From Nocardia albiluteola (GTDB lineage Bacteria > Actinomycetota > Actinomycetes > Mycobacteriales > Mycobacteriaceae): a DNA stretch of 64,000 nt. Below, piece by piece: positions 1-7,515 of the stretch. Made by a program: the position numbers and the translations under genes. The notes beneath the pieces were generated by a model. That model did no database searches and was not told the DNA's origin. It worked only from the letters and a program-made list of their open reading frames with translations. The first letter of the stretch is position 1, and each line of letters begins with the position of its first letter. The DNA is taken from assembly GCF_018860155.1 (NCBI RefSeq), contig NZ_JAHKNI010000007.1, positions 310,001 through 374,000 of the forward strand, written 5' to 3'.

Positions 1-163
1 GACACCGCATGACACGCGCCGTTGTCGGGGATCCAGCGCAGACTGTGGCACTGCCCCCACGGTTACCTGCACAATCCAATACCGATTCAGGCAGCCCCCA
101 GCATCCCGTGTCGGCCCTCAGCGGTGGCCGAAGGAACGAACGGTCGATGCTGAAAACGGGGTA

Positions 164-418
164 TTGGACATGGAAAATGTGCGTATAACCGAAGTCGACG
201 ACGTGCGGGTGACTTGGCGCTTGATCCGCCACCACATCATCACAATCATTGCCGTCGACTATGCACGGGATGCCACGGTGGTCTCCTTCGGTCCGGACTA
301 CTTCCCCGACCTGGCACAGGTTCGCGAACTGTTTCCAGAACTGGCGAAGCTTTGGGACGCGGTCCGACACGAATTCTGGACCACCTTCATTCCGCCACAT
401 CCCCAGCCGCAATCGTGA
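164..418 (+). CDS. Hypothetical protein, 84 aa
   Basis: Short open frame with a TTG start at 164; an ATG at 170 would give 82 aa. The product is a soluble, mixed-charge protein with an isoleucine-rich stretch (residues 20-30) followed by an FGPDYFPDL segment. I recognise no family and see no signal peptide or membrane helix. Codon use is less GC-biased than the genes downstream. It could be real or the last intact piece of a decayed gene; nothing in its neighbourhood suggests a job. Confidence 0.3.
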   Translation: MDMENVRITEVDDVRVTWRLIRHHIITIIAVDYARDATVVSFGPDYFPDLAQVRELFPELAKLWDAVRHEFWTTFIPPHPQPQS

Positions 419-782
419 AGTCGCAAGCAGTCGGCACGACTGTATGCAGGCCCGCAAGCCCTCCGCTTCCACGCCTCGAAATGACCCTCTGACCGTACGG
501 TCACTTGCCTCAAAATCAACGAGATCGACCGCCCTCCCGATGTCTCACGAAGCTGAGTCACCCCAGCTCACTGCTCAACGCTGCCTCATAATCAATGAGA
601 ACACGACAATTCGTGGCCGAACGGCTTCGCCACCGCGATGCGCGACCGCTTCAACAGGCCGGCCCGGCACAAGTTCTCGATGTTCGGCGCGAACAGCGAC
701 GGCGCATTGGGCGGTATCGGGGTGTGGCCGACGCGCAAGACTGACGACTTGTGCCGCAGAGTTCGTCGATGAATCTCGCCCG
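419..782. other. No intact gene; possible decayed coding stretch
   Basis: No gene with a believable start is visible. On the + strand 614-772 reads open for about 52 codons with a protein-like composition (motifs such as FSMFGANSDG and GVWPTRK) and ends in a TGA at 770. It lacks a start codon with a ribosome binding site and I do not recognise a family, so it may be the 3' scrap of a lost gene. It runs into the 3' end of the MmgE/PrpD gene. Confidence 0.25.
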
Positions 783-2189
783 CTATAACCGTTGTCGCCT
801 GCGGGGGCGTCGCGTCGCAGGACTCACTGCCCCGAGCAGGCTGGTGAGTTCGGCGATCGGAACGTCCTGCAGGTGCTCGACTGCAGTGATTATGTCCACC
901 CGTAGGCCGTCATCGGCGAATGGCTCACCGAGCCAATGGAACTTGTCGACGACACGTTCCCACGACATCGGCCGCGTCGGGGATCCTTCGAAGTCGGATT
1001 GCTCACGGTCCAACCCGCGCCCGTCGCGCAAAGCGACGTGTACGCGGGCCGAAGTCCGTTCTGGGTAGGCCGCGGTCAAGTCTGCGGCCGACCGCACGTC
1101 GACGCGGGTCAGCAGATCTTGGACATCGCCGCGGCGGACTCGCTCAGTCGCGAGCTGTTCAGGCCCGACCTGCCCGTCGAGAAGCGCCACCGCGCTGAGG
1201 TATTTCAGGTTGTAGTCGGCCTGTTCCTTGGTCCAGGGGTGGTCTTTGTCGCCATAACTGCCGCCGCCCGCGAAGTCGTATGCGCCTTGAAAGACCTCGA
1301 GCGTCACATGGGCTACATCGTCACCGCTGAGATTGTACTGGTCACGGATTGCCAGTATCGCGTCGATGATGGCCTGGCCGTGGATCAGCGAGCAGTACTG
1401 TTTGAGATAGGTCTGTTCGACAGCGGTCAGTGAATGGTCGACAGTGCGGAAGTCGATAGGCTGGTCAAGCAGTTGGACCAGGCCGAGGGGGCCATCGATC
1501 AGTGCTTTCGGGCCGGTGACCCCACGCGCAGCCAACAGCGTTGTATAAACGGCGCGCATCCCGGTAATGGCCGGCGAGATGCCCTTCCAGTTCGACACCG
1601 GTTCGGTATGCACCGCCGCCAGGGACACGTTGTCAGTAGTAGACGCGCTGATGGCCGCCGCTGTGCCGTCCGCGTCGAGTCCGAGCAGTTTCGATGCTCC
1701 GGCCGCAACAGACATCGCCAGCTGAAGCGCATGGTTGAGCCCGCGCGCCATGAGCGGAACCTGCGCGCTGAACCGGCATTGCACCTCATAGGCGAGTGCC
1801 AACGCCAGCAAGAAGTCCGCGCCGGTGGCCTCGACGTGTTCGGCCATCGCCAGGACGGCGCCGAAATTGTCGGCGGGATGGCACAGCCCGCCGGGAGTCA
1901 AATACGTGTCGAGTAGATCGGGATAGCGCACCAGCACGGCGTTGAAAAACGCTGCTTGATCAACCGAGGTGCGCCCTCCACCGACAAACGTGGCCGTGGG
2001 CTGGCTGCTGAATTGTTCGGCCTGCGCCCGCATCGCGGGAATTAGCTCGCCGTCGAGGGCTCCCAGTGCGCACGCGATGCTGTCGAGCACATTGCGCTTG
2101 AGCATCTGCAGCGACACTGCGGGAATGTTGGAGACGCTGGCGTCGACAACGAACTGACCAAGCTCGTCTACCGCGTGGGTTGCCGTCAT
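783..2189 (-). CDS. MmgE/PrpD family protein
   Basis: 468 aa, the usual length for the MmgE/PrpD family, which includes 2-methylcitrate dehydratase and cis-aconitate decarboxylase. Visible family features are the N-terminal helical segment with RNVLDSIACALGA, the CHPADNFGAVLAMAEH region, the long alanine-rich helices of the all-helical domain, and the C-terminal alpha/beta segment that contains a SARVHVALRDGR strand. The ATG at 2189 is chosen because an AAAGG ribosome binding site lies 8-9 bases upstream; the open frame continues upstream with non-conserved sequence. It is a single gene with no prp partners, so the substrate cannot be named; a short-chain hydroxy- or tricarboxylate dehydratase role is inference. 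Confidence 0.85.
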   Translation of the reverse strand: MTATHAVDELGQFVVDASVSNIPAVSLQMLKRNVLDSIACALGALDGELIPAMRAQAEQFSSQPTATFVGGGRTSVDQAAFFNAVLVRYPDLLDTYLTPGGLCHPADNFGAVLAMAEHVEATGADFLLALALAYEVQCRFSAQVPLMARGLNHALQLAMSVAAGASKLLGLDADGTAAAISASTTDNVSLAAVHTEPVSNWKGISPAITGMRAVYTTLLAARGVTGPKALIDGPLGLVQLLDQPIDFRTVDHSLTAVEQTYLKQYCSLIHGQAIIDAILAIRDQYNLSGDDVAHVTLEVFQGAYDFAGGGSYGDKDHPWTKEQADYNLKYLSAVALLDGQVGPEQLATERVRRGDVQDLLTRVDVRSAADLTAAYPERTSARVHVALRDGRGLDREQSDFEGSPTRPMSWERVVDKFHWLGEPFADDGLRVDIITAVEHLQDVPIAELTSLLGAVSPATRRPRRRQRL

Positions 2190-2757
2190 CTGAAAGGCCT
2201 TTCGTCGGAGTGCGAGCCACCGCGGGTAGATTGCGCTTGTCAAGACGGCACAGCCCTCGAGTTCTTGCCCTGCGGGTTGGCTGGTGCTTATGTCGACGAT
2301 TTCGATGATCTTGACAAATTGCCGTAGCGATATGCGGCAACTCGCGGTTATCGATATGTGAATCGATTCATCCACACGGCCGTTATAACAGCTATAGCGT
2401 GGTCCATAAAGGACACATTAAGCAACACTGGCAAAGTGTACTCGTACCGCACAATTCCAACAAGCAGAGGAGACGTTCGGATTGCCAAGACCTATTCGTG
2501 GTGACCGGAGCGAGCGATTGGACGCTCGAGGACGGCACCAGGCACCCGACGGTTATGGGGCTGAAAAGTTTGCGGCCCCGTACGGCGAACCCACAGAAGC
2601 TGGCGATGAGGTCGTGGTGTCCACTCCCGGCGCCGTAGTGCCCCACGTGGATGTGATGAGCCCGCGGCCCTCGATGGCTGGCAGTGAGCAGATCGTTCAC
2701 TCAGAACCGCTGCCGCCTGAAAAACTGTAAGCCCCTGTCCATCATTCGGGGTGAACC
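2190..2757. other. Intergenic region, no supported gene
   Basis: Contains the presumed promoter of the leftward MmgE/PrpD gene. A 12-base palindrome, TGAATCGATTCA, sits at 2359-2370, about 170 bases upstream of that gene's start, and could be a regulator site. The rest has short open frames on both strands with no recognisable protein, and I see nothing else. Confidence 0.4.
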
Positions 2758-2988
2758 TCACGGTTGGCGGCGGCTGCGTAAGCGACTCCGGGGTTTACTC
2801 AGTCCTAGCGGACCAGCAACGCCACGCGTAATCTCCGTCCGCTGCGATCGGGCGCAGGGTGCGAACCGCACGACGGCCAGGCGGGCCTGTTCCTGGGTCG
2901 GGCCGGCGTAGATGCCGTCGACCCACACGTCGCCGGTGAAGGTCTGCGCTGGTCCCTTGGTGGTGGGTGGGCGGGTGATTACTTCCAT
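2758..2988 (-). pseudogene. Cupin-domain protein, truncated after the N-terminus
   Basis: The first 48 or so residues (MEVITRPPTTKGPAQTF, GDVWVDGIYAGP, VVRFAPCAR) match the opening strands of small single-domain cupins of the kind often found with carboxymuconolactone decarboxylase and alcohol dehydrogenase genes. The protein then runs into unrelated basic sequence, and the metal-binding histidines expected just after the point of divergence are missing. An intact member would be about 130 aa. It starts 28 bases after the DUF2255 gene and was probably the last gene of that leftward operon. Confidence 0.6.
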
Positions 2989-3016
2989 GTCCCTCCTCGG
3001 GATGTGTGGGCCGGGA

Positions 3017-3388
3017 TCATCGGGGAACGAGCTCGAGGGTTGCGGCGAAGGCGAGCGGGGTCAGCGAGCGCTCGATGATGTCCGGATAGGCGGCGTACTT
3101 GGTGCGGTAGGCGGCCGCCACGGCGTCGAGCCGGCCGGGGTCGGCGTCTTCGAAGCGGACGTCCCTGCTGATGCCGCCGGCGTTGATGCGGCCCTGGGAG
3201 CGGGTTTGCGTGCCGCGAAACCAGGCGCCTTCCCGGCCCCGGACCGAGCAGATGTAGATGCCCGCACTCTCGCGCACGACCCACATGGTCACCGGGTCGC
3301 GGAGGGTGCCGTCGCGTCTTTCGGATTGCAGTCGTAGTTCCTGCGCGCTACCGATGCGGTCGAGTTCGGCCTCGGTCCATGCAGCCAT
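3017..3388 (-). CDS. DUF2255 family protein
   Basis: 123 aa. It has the layout of the DUF2255 family: an N-terminal WTEAELDRIG helix, an RRDGTLRDPVTMWVVRE strand pair, a GREGAWFRGT turn and the C-terminal DAVAAAYRTKYAAYP helix. The fold resembles small FMN/F420-binding split barrels, but its activity is unknown. It starts 13 bases after the alcohol dehydrogenase stop and is evidently cotranscribed with it, so a role in the same redox conversion is likely but unproven. Confidence 0.75.
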   Translation of the reverse strand: MAAWTEAELDRIGSAQELRLQSERRDGTLRDPVTMWVVRESAGIYICSVRGREGAWFRGTQTRSQGRINAGGISRDVRFEDADPGRLDAVAAAYRTKYAAYPDIIERSLTPLAFAATLELVPR

Positions 3389-3401
3389 GACGGTGCCTCC
3401 T

Positions 3402-4433
3402 TCAGGGGCGGACGAGGACCTTGAGTGCTTCGCGGTCGTTCATGAGCCGGTAGCCCTCGGCGACATCGTCGAGATCGACGGTGCGGTCGAAGACGCGGCC
3501 CGGGTGGATGTCGCCGTTGAGAATGTGAGGCATGAGCTCGGGGATGTAGGCGCGGGAGGGTGCGACGCCGCCGGTGAGGGTGAGGTTGCGCATGAACTCA
3601 CCGAACCCGAAGGGGATCGCGGGGTATTGCGGCGCGCCCACGCGGCTGATGACGCCGCCGTCGCGGACCACCCCGGCCGCCTGGACGAGGGCGGCCTCGA
3701 GGCCGACGCATTCGAGGACCCGATCGGCGCCGCCGCCGGTCAGCTCGCGCACGGCGGCGACGCCGTCCTCGCCACGGTCGGCGACGACGTCGGTGGCGCC
3801 GAACTCGCGGCCCAGGTCGGTCCGCGCGGTGTGCCGCCCCATCAGGACGATCCTTTCCGCGCCGCGCAGCTTGGCGGCGATGACCGCAGACAGGCCGACC
3901 GCGCCGTCGCCGATCACGGTCACGGTGTCACCGGGTGCGACGCCCGCGGTGTGGGCGGCGTGATAGCCGGTGCACAGCACGTCGGACAGGGTCAGCAGGT
4001 CCGGCAGCAGCTCGGAGTCCTCGGCGACGGGGAGGGTGATCAGGGTGCCGTCGGCGTAGGGGATGCGCGCGGCCTGGCCCTGGCCGCCGTCGATGCCGCC
4101 CACGCCCCACGGTCCACCGTGGACGCAGGAGGTTTGCAGCCCCCGGCGGCAGTACTCGCAGGTGTTGTCGGAGTAGGTGAACGGGACGACGACCAGGTCA
4201 CCCGGCTTGACGGTGGTCACCTCCGAGCCGATGTCCTCGACGACGCCGAGGAATTCGTGGCCCATGTGGCGCGGGTTGTCGGTGCGCGGGGCGGACTTGT
4301 ACGGCCACAGATCGCTGCCGCACACGCAGGCGAGCACGGTGCGGATCACTGCGTCGGTGGGGTTCTGGATCTTGGGGTCGTCAACGTCTTCGACGCGAAC
4401 GTCGCCGGCCTGGTACAGCAGAGTTGCGCGCAT
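3402..4433 (-). CDS. Zinc-dependent alcohol dehydrogenase family protein
   Basis: 343 aa medium-chain dehydrogenase/reductase. The catalytic zinc motif ACVCGSDLWPY (Cys at about 38) and GHE (about 58-60) are present, followed by CEYC and a further Cys of the structural zinc lobe and a Rossmann GDGAVG motif near residue 177. Such enzymes oxidise alcohols or reduce aldehydes with NAD(P). It is the middle gene of a leftward operon with a carboxymuconolactone-decarboxylase-like protein upstream (64 bases) and DUF2255 downstream. A truncated paralogue lies at 6214-6470. Control by the neighbouring XRE protein is suggested by the shared operator blocks. Confidence 0.88.
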   Translation of the reverse strand: MRATLLYQAGDVRVEDVDDPKIQNPTDAVIRTVLACVCGSDLWPYKSAPRTDNPRHMGHEFLGVVEDIGSEVTTVKPGDLVVVPFTYSDNTCEYCRRGLQTSCVHGGPWGVGGIDGGQGQAARIPYADGTLITLPVAEDSELLPDLLTLSDVLCTGYHAAHTAGVAPGDTVTVIGDGAVGLSAVIAAKLRGAERIVLMGRHTARTDLGREFGATDVVADRGEDGVAAVRELTGGGADRVLECVGLEAALVQAAGVVRDGGVISRVGAPQYPAIPFGFGEFMRNLTLTGGVAPSRAYIPELMPHILNGDIHPGRVFDRTVDLDDVAEGYRLMNDREALKVLVRP

Positions 4434-4497
4434 AGCGGGCGCCTTTCTTTGGATGGTGTGCCGGGTATCGCCGCCCGATGTTGTGGCGGCCGCCGGG

Positions 4498-4818
4498 TCA
4501 CTCTTCGGTGATCTTTTTCAGTTCGGTGATCGCGGACATCGCATTGGGCCATCCGGCGTAGAACGCCAGGTGGGTGATCGCGGCGACGAGTTCGTCCTTG
4601 CTCAGCCCGTTCTCCAACGCCAGACGCAGGTGCGAGCGGAGCTGCTCGGTGCGGTACAGCGAGGTCAAGGCGGCGACCGTGACGAGGCTGCGGTCCCGGC
4701 GCGAGAGTCCCGGGCCGGCCCACACCTGCCCGAACAGCACGTCGTCGGTCAGCCTCACCAGCTCCGGTGCGGTGTCGCCGAGCAATTGCTGAGCGCGTGT
4801 CTTGGCTTGGTCTGTCAT
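4498..4818 (-). CDS. Carboxymuconolactone decarboxylase family protein
   Basis: 106 aa all-helical protein. The family core is visible: SRRDRSLVTVAALTSLYRTEQLRSHLRLALENG followed by the KDELVAAITHLAFYAGWPNA helix. It lacks the CxxC pair of the AhpD type, so it is closer to the gamma-carboxymuconolactone decarboxylase type, where Glu and His do the chemistry. The ATG at 4818 is chosen because the upstream extension is not conserved. It opens the operon that continues with the alcohol dehydrogenase and DUF2255. Its true substrate is unknown; proteins like this often travel with redox genes unrelated to protocatechuate. Confidence 0.82.
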   Translation of the reverse strand: MTDQAKTRAQQLLGDTAPELVRLTDDVLFGQVWAGPGLSRRDRSLVTVAALTSLYRTEQLRSHLRLALENGLSKDELVAAITHLAFYAGWPNAMSAITELKKITEE

Positions 4819-4976
4819 GTGTCCCTGCTTTCGTCTCTGCACGTGCGATGTGTGCGCCGTCCGCGATGCATCGCGGAAGGGGGTAGAGCAAGCGGGGAAC
4901 GTTCCTGTGCTAATTCAAACTATGACCCATCCCTACGACCACGCACCACGCCGCATTGTTCGGGGGAGCCGCCAAC

Positions 4977-4997
4977 GGGGGTGTGACACAGCCCCCC
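4977..4997. promoter_or_regulatory. Operator block 1 (GGGGGTGTGACAC type)
   Basis: A 21-base block GGGGGTGTGACAC plus AGCCCCCC lies 159 bases upstream of the carboxymuconolactone-decarboxylase-like gene. Its core GTGTGACAC is an odd-centred palindrome flanked by G and C runs. A copy with 19 of 21 identical bases occurs on the opposite strand at 6018-6038, in front of the XRE gene. The similarity extends about 15 bases further upstream of each copy. Likely a regulator-binding site, probably for the XRE protein. Confidence 0.6.
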
Positions 4998-5081
4998 AGC
5001 GCAGTGTGGCGACGAAGGATCCGGTATACATCCAGCTGCGGTGCGGGCCGCCGGGCTATCGCCGATGTAGCTGTAGACGAA

Positions 5082-5975
5082 TCAACTCCGTTGTCCAGCA
5101 GCCGGTTTCGCGGCGTGGCGAGGTGCGGTCATGTCCAGCAGGACCATAGCGTCGTAGTCGGGAGTGCCGGGTTCGGCGATGTATATGCCCAGTCGTTGGC
5201 CGGGGGTGGCCTCGAGCTGCATGCCCTGGAAGCTGAGAGTGATGGTTCCGACGTGGGGGTGGTGGAAGGTCTTCTTCTGTGTGGCGCGGCCGGTGACGTC
5301 GTAGCGTTCCCAAAGCTTGGCGAAGTCCGGGCTCTTCAGCAGCAGTTCGCCGACCAGGGCGGCGAGATCAGGCGCGTCGGGGTCGGTGCCAGCCAAGGCG
5401 CGTAGGCGGGCGACGCAGCCGCGGATCTGGTAGTCCCAGTCGGCGTAGATCTCGCGGGCCGCCGGGTGCAGGAACAGGAAGCGGGCGAGGTTGCGCTGTG
5501 TGGCGGGCCAGTCGTCGATGCCCGCGTAGAGCGCGCGGGCGCCGGGGTTGTACGCGAGCAGGTCGAGGGTGCGGCTGGTGATGTAGGCGGGGTTCGGGCG
5601 CAGGCTTTCCAGCAGTATCTTCAGTTGCGGGCGCACCGTGCGGCTGGGGACGGCTGGGGGTTCGGGGGCGTAGCGCGCGGCGCGGGCGGCGAGGTCACGC
5701 AGGTGGTTGTGCTCGTCGTGGTCGAGTTTCAGGGCGCGGGCCAGTGCCTCGACGACGGCTGGGCTAGGCCGGGTCTCTTTCCCGCGTTCGAGCCGGGTGT
5801 AGTAGTCGATGCTGATGCCGGCGAGCGTGGCGACCTCCTCGCGACGCAGCCCCGGGGTGCGGCGGACCCCGGTGCTGGGCCCGAGACCGGCCTCGGCGGG
5901 GGAGACCTGCGTCCGTCGGGCGGTCAGGAAACGGCCGAGTTCGGTACCGCCACCAGGGGTTCGCTCAGCTGCCAT
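5082..5975 (-). CDS. XRE-family transcriptional regulator with MmyB-like domain
   Basis: 297 aa. An N-terminal helix-turn-helix of the XRE type (GLRREEVATLAGISIDYYTRLERG, about residues 35-58) is followed by a PAS-like MmyB ligand-binding domain (LDLLAYNPGARALYAG to the C-terminus), the standard actinobacterial layout. Members often repress an adjacent dehydrogenase or reductase gene and respond to a small, often unknown ligand. The ATG at 5975 excludes a non-conserved 39-codon upstream extension that reads through the operator. It is divergent from the broken alcohol dehydrogenase at 6214 and lies upstream of the intact operon at 4818-3017, and both have the operator block. Confidence 0.88.
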   Translation of the reverse strand: MAAERTPGGGTELGRFLTARRTQVSPAEAGLGPSTGVRRTPGLRREEVATLAGISIDYYTRLERGKETRPSPAVVEALARALKLDHDEHNHLRDLAARAARYAPEPPAVPSRTVRPQLKILLESLRPNPAYITSRTLDLLAYNPGARALYAGIDDWPATQRNLARFLFLHPAAREIYADWDYQIRGCVARLRALAGTDPDAPDLAALVGELLLKSPDFAKLWERYDVTGRATQKKTFHHPHVGTITLSFQGMQLEATPGQRLGIYIAEPGTPDYDAMVLLDMTAPRHAAKPAAGQRS

Positions 5976-6017
5976 GAACTCAGTGTGCCCCCGATGCGAC
6001 TCATGCGCCCGTGTCCA

Positions 6018-6038
6018 GGGGGGTCGTGTCACACCCCC
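6018..6038. promoter_or_regulatory. Operator block 2 (inverted copy of 4977-4997)
   Basis: Read on the minus strand this is GGGGGTGTGACAC followed by GACCCCCC, 43 bases upstream of the XRE start and inside the region shared with the divergent alcohol dehydrogenase remnant. Together with block 1 it flanks the XRE gene as an inverted pair. The position fits autoregulation; the inverted-pair geometry also resembles terminal inverted repeats, though no transposase lies between them. Confidence 0.6.
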
Positions 6039-6213
6039 GCTGACCGCTCCCCGGTAAAACTCGTCCTGCCTGGTCGGCGACTTGGCGGGCATGGTTAGTC
6101 AGAGGGAAGATCTTGCTCCGCTCCACGGTCCGACAGAGTTCCCGCCTTCTGGACCTGGCTGGTCACATTTCCTTCTCCGCAAGCAAATGGACAGACGAGT
6201 GGAAGGTAACGCT

Positions 6214-6470
6214 ATGCGAGCAACCGTGATGCACGGCGCCGGGGATGTTCGGGTGGAGCACCGGCCCGATCCCACGATCAAGGCTCCTATCGACGCGGTC
6301 GTCCGTGTGGTGCGCGCGGCCATTTGCGGCAGTGATCTCTGGCCGTACCAGTCGATGCCGGCCACCGAGCAGGGGCGGCCGATGGGACACGAATTCCTCG
6401 GTGTCGTGGAGGATCTGGGCTCGGAGGTGTCGGGGCTGAAGCGCGGCGATCTGGTTGTGGCGCCGTTCAT
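6214..6470 (+). pseudogene. Zn alcohol dehydrogenase, 3'-truncated
   Basis: About 86 residues closely parallel to the N-terminus of the intact dehydrogenase at 4433-3402: MRATVMHGAGDVRVE, AAICGSDLWPY and PMGHEFLGVVEDLGSEV. The ATG has a good GGAAGG ribosome binding site 7 bases upstream, so the 5' end is intact. Homology stops abruptly after GDLVVAPF, near 6470, and the next base belongs to a TPR-protein fragment in another frame. The cofactor-binding half is missing, so it cannot be active. It was probably the target of the divergent XRE regulator. Confidence 0.75.
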
Positions 6471-7015
6471 GGCAACGGCACCGGCGAGGCCTCCGTCCGC
6501 GCCGACCTTGCGTGGATACATTGTCTCGAAGGCGATCACGCTGCCGCGATCGAACAACTCCAGCGCACCGAGACGATCTCCCGTGCTCTCGGCCGCCGAT
6601 CCCGGCAGGCCCGCGCAATCACCATGCAGCTCTGGGTTCGACACCTCACCGGAGACTACTCCCGGATAGACACGCTCTTGACCCGAGGGAGGGAACTCTA
6701 CCGAGCCATCGGCAACCGCTCCGGCGAGGCTTTCCTCCTCATACACGCCGGGTGGATGTGGATGTGTACAGGCGACTACAGCACCGCCGCAGACTTGATC
6801 CGGCAGGCGCATGCCCTCTACGAGGAACTCGGCAACCGCAGCGGCGTCGCCTCCGCGCTGAACCATCTGGGGCAGGTGTCCGGCTATCTCGGCGACCTCA
6901 CCGGCGCCGAGGACCTGATCCAGCAGGCACTCACGGCCTACCAGGCCCTCGGCAACCGGACCGGTGAGGCTGAAGCCCTCGCCAACCTGGGCTGGGTCCG
7001 ACACCAGGCACTAGC
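6471..7015 (+). pseudogene. Tetratricopeptide-repeat protein fragment
   Basis: Open for about 180 codons in one frame with four to five repeats of roughly 40 residues, each carrying LGNR(S/T)GEA-like turns and GD-x3-A helices (for example ELGNRSGVASALNHLGQV). This matches the C-terminal TPR arrays of actinobacterial AfsR/SARP-type or ATPase regulators. It starts directly at the broken end of the dehydrogenase (6470/6471) and loses repeat character near 7015, so both ends of the parent gene are gone. No start codon or ribosome binding site fits. Confidence 0.65.
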
Positions 7016-7115
7016 TTGGCTCTCAGTCAGCGAATGCGTCCGGAGGAAGTGCTGGGTTGACAAGGGGATTGAGAGCCGTGAGTCCGCCACCGAGGTTCCC
7101 GATCATCGTTGCCAA

Positions 7116-7428
7116 CAAGGCGAATATGCCTCGGCCAGTGACAGATTCGCTGCGGTGCACGACAACGAAACCGACGTGCACGGCGCGTTGGAGAAGCCCC
7201 TGACAGGGTTCGGTGGCATGGGGGGGCTCCGACCCGGCCGGTACCGCGTGGGCCAAGGCATACGACACAGCCGTGGGGTCGGCGTTGCAGGCCTCGTCGA
7301 AGATGGTGTCGGCCTGCGCTCGCACGCGGGATCTGCTCGCGGCCAGCGCGTTCAACCACGCGGCGGGAGCGGCCGCGGCGACCCTGCCCGCCGCTACGCC
7401 ACTGGCGGCTTTGGGGAAATTGCCCTGA
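7116..7428 (+). pseudogene. WXG-like N-terminal domain remnant with frameshift
   Basis: Two adjacent frames together read as one domain: EYASASDRFAAVHDN to GALEKPLTGFGGMGG in the first, then SDPAGTAWAKAYDTAVG to ARTRDLLAASAFNHAAG in the second. The pattern GGSDPAGxAWAxxYD followed by a helix ending in NHA is typical of the ESX/WXG-like N-terminal domains of nocardial and mycobacterial secreted or toxin proteins. The frames join at a run of seven G at 7220-7226, so an indel there explains the break. It is followed by a stop at 7426. Recognition is by pattern only. Confidence 0.45.
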
Positions 7429-7448
7429 ATCCGATCGAAATACCTATT

Positions 7449-7476
7449 CACCGTACCGCTATATAGCGGTACGGTG
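7449..7476. promoter_or_regulatory. 28-base perfect palindrome upstream of ansP
   Basis: Arms CACCGTACCGCTAT and ATAGCGGTACGGTG pair perfectly with no spacer. It ends 39 bases before the permease start, where a TetR-type repressor would block transcription. No TetR gene is adjacent; the nearest regulator genes are the XRE gene and the HxlR gene at 12449. The site could therefore be controlled from elsewhere in the genome. Confidence 0.6.
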
Positions 7477-7515
7477 ATTGACGTCTCGTTACTCATCGAT
7501 TGAAAGGCCATCGCT

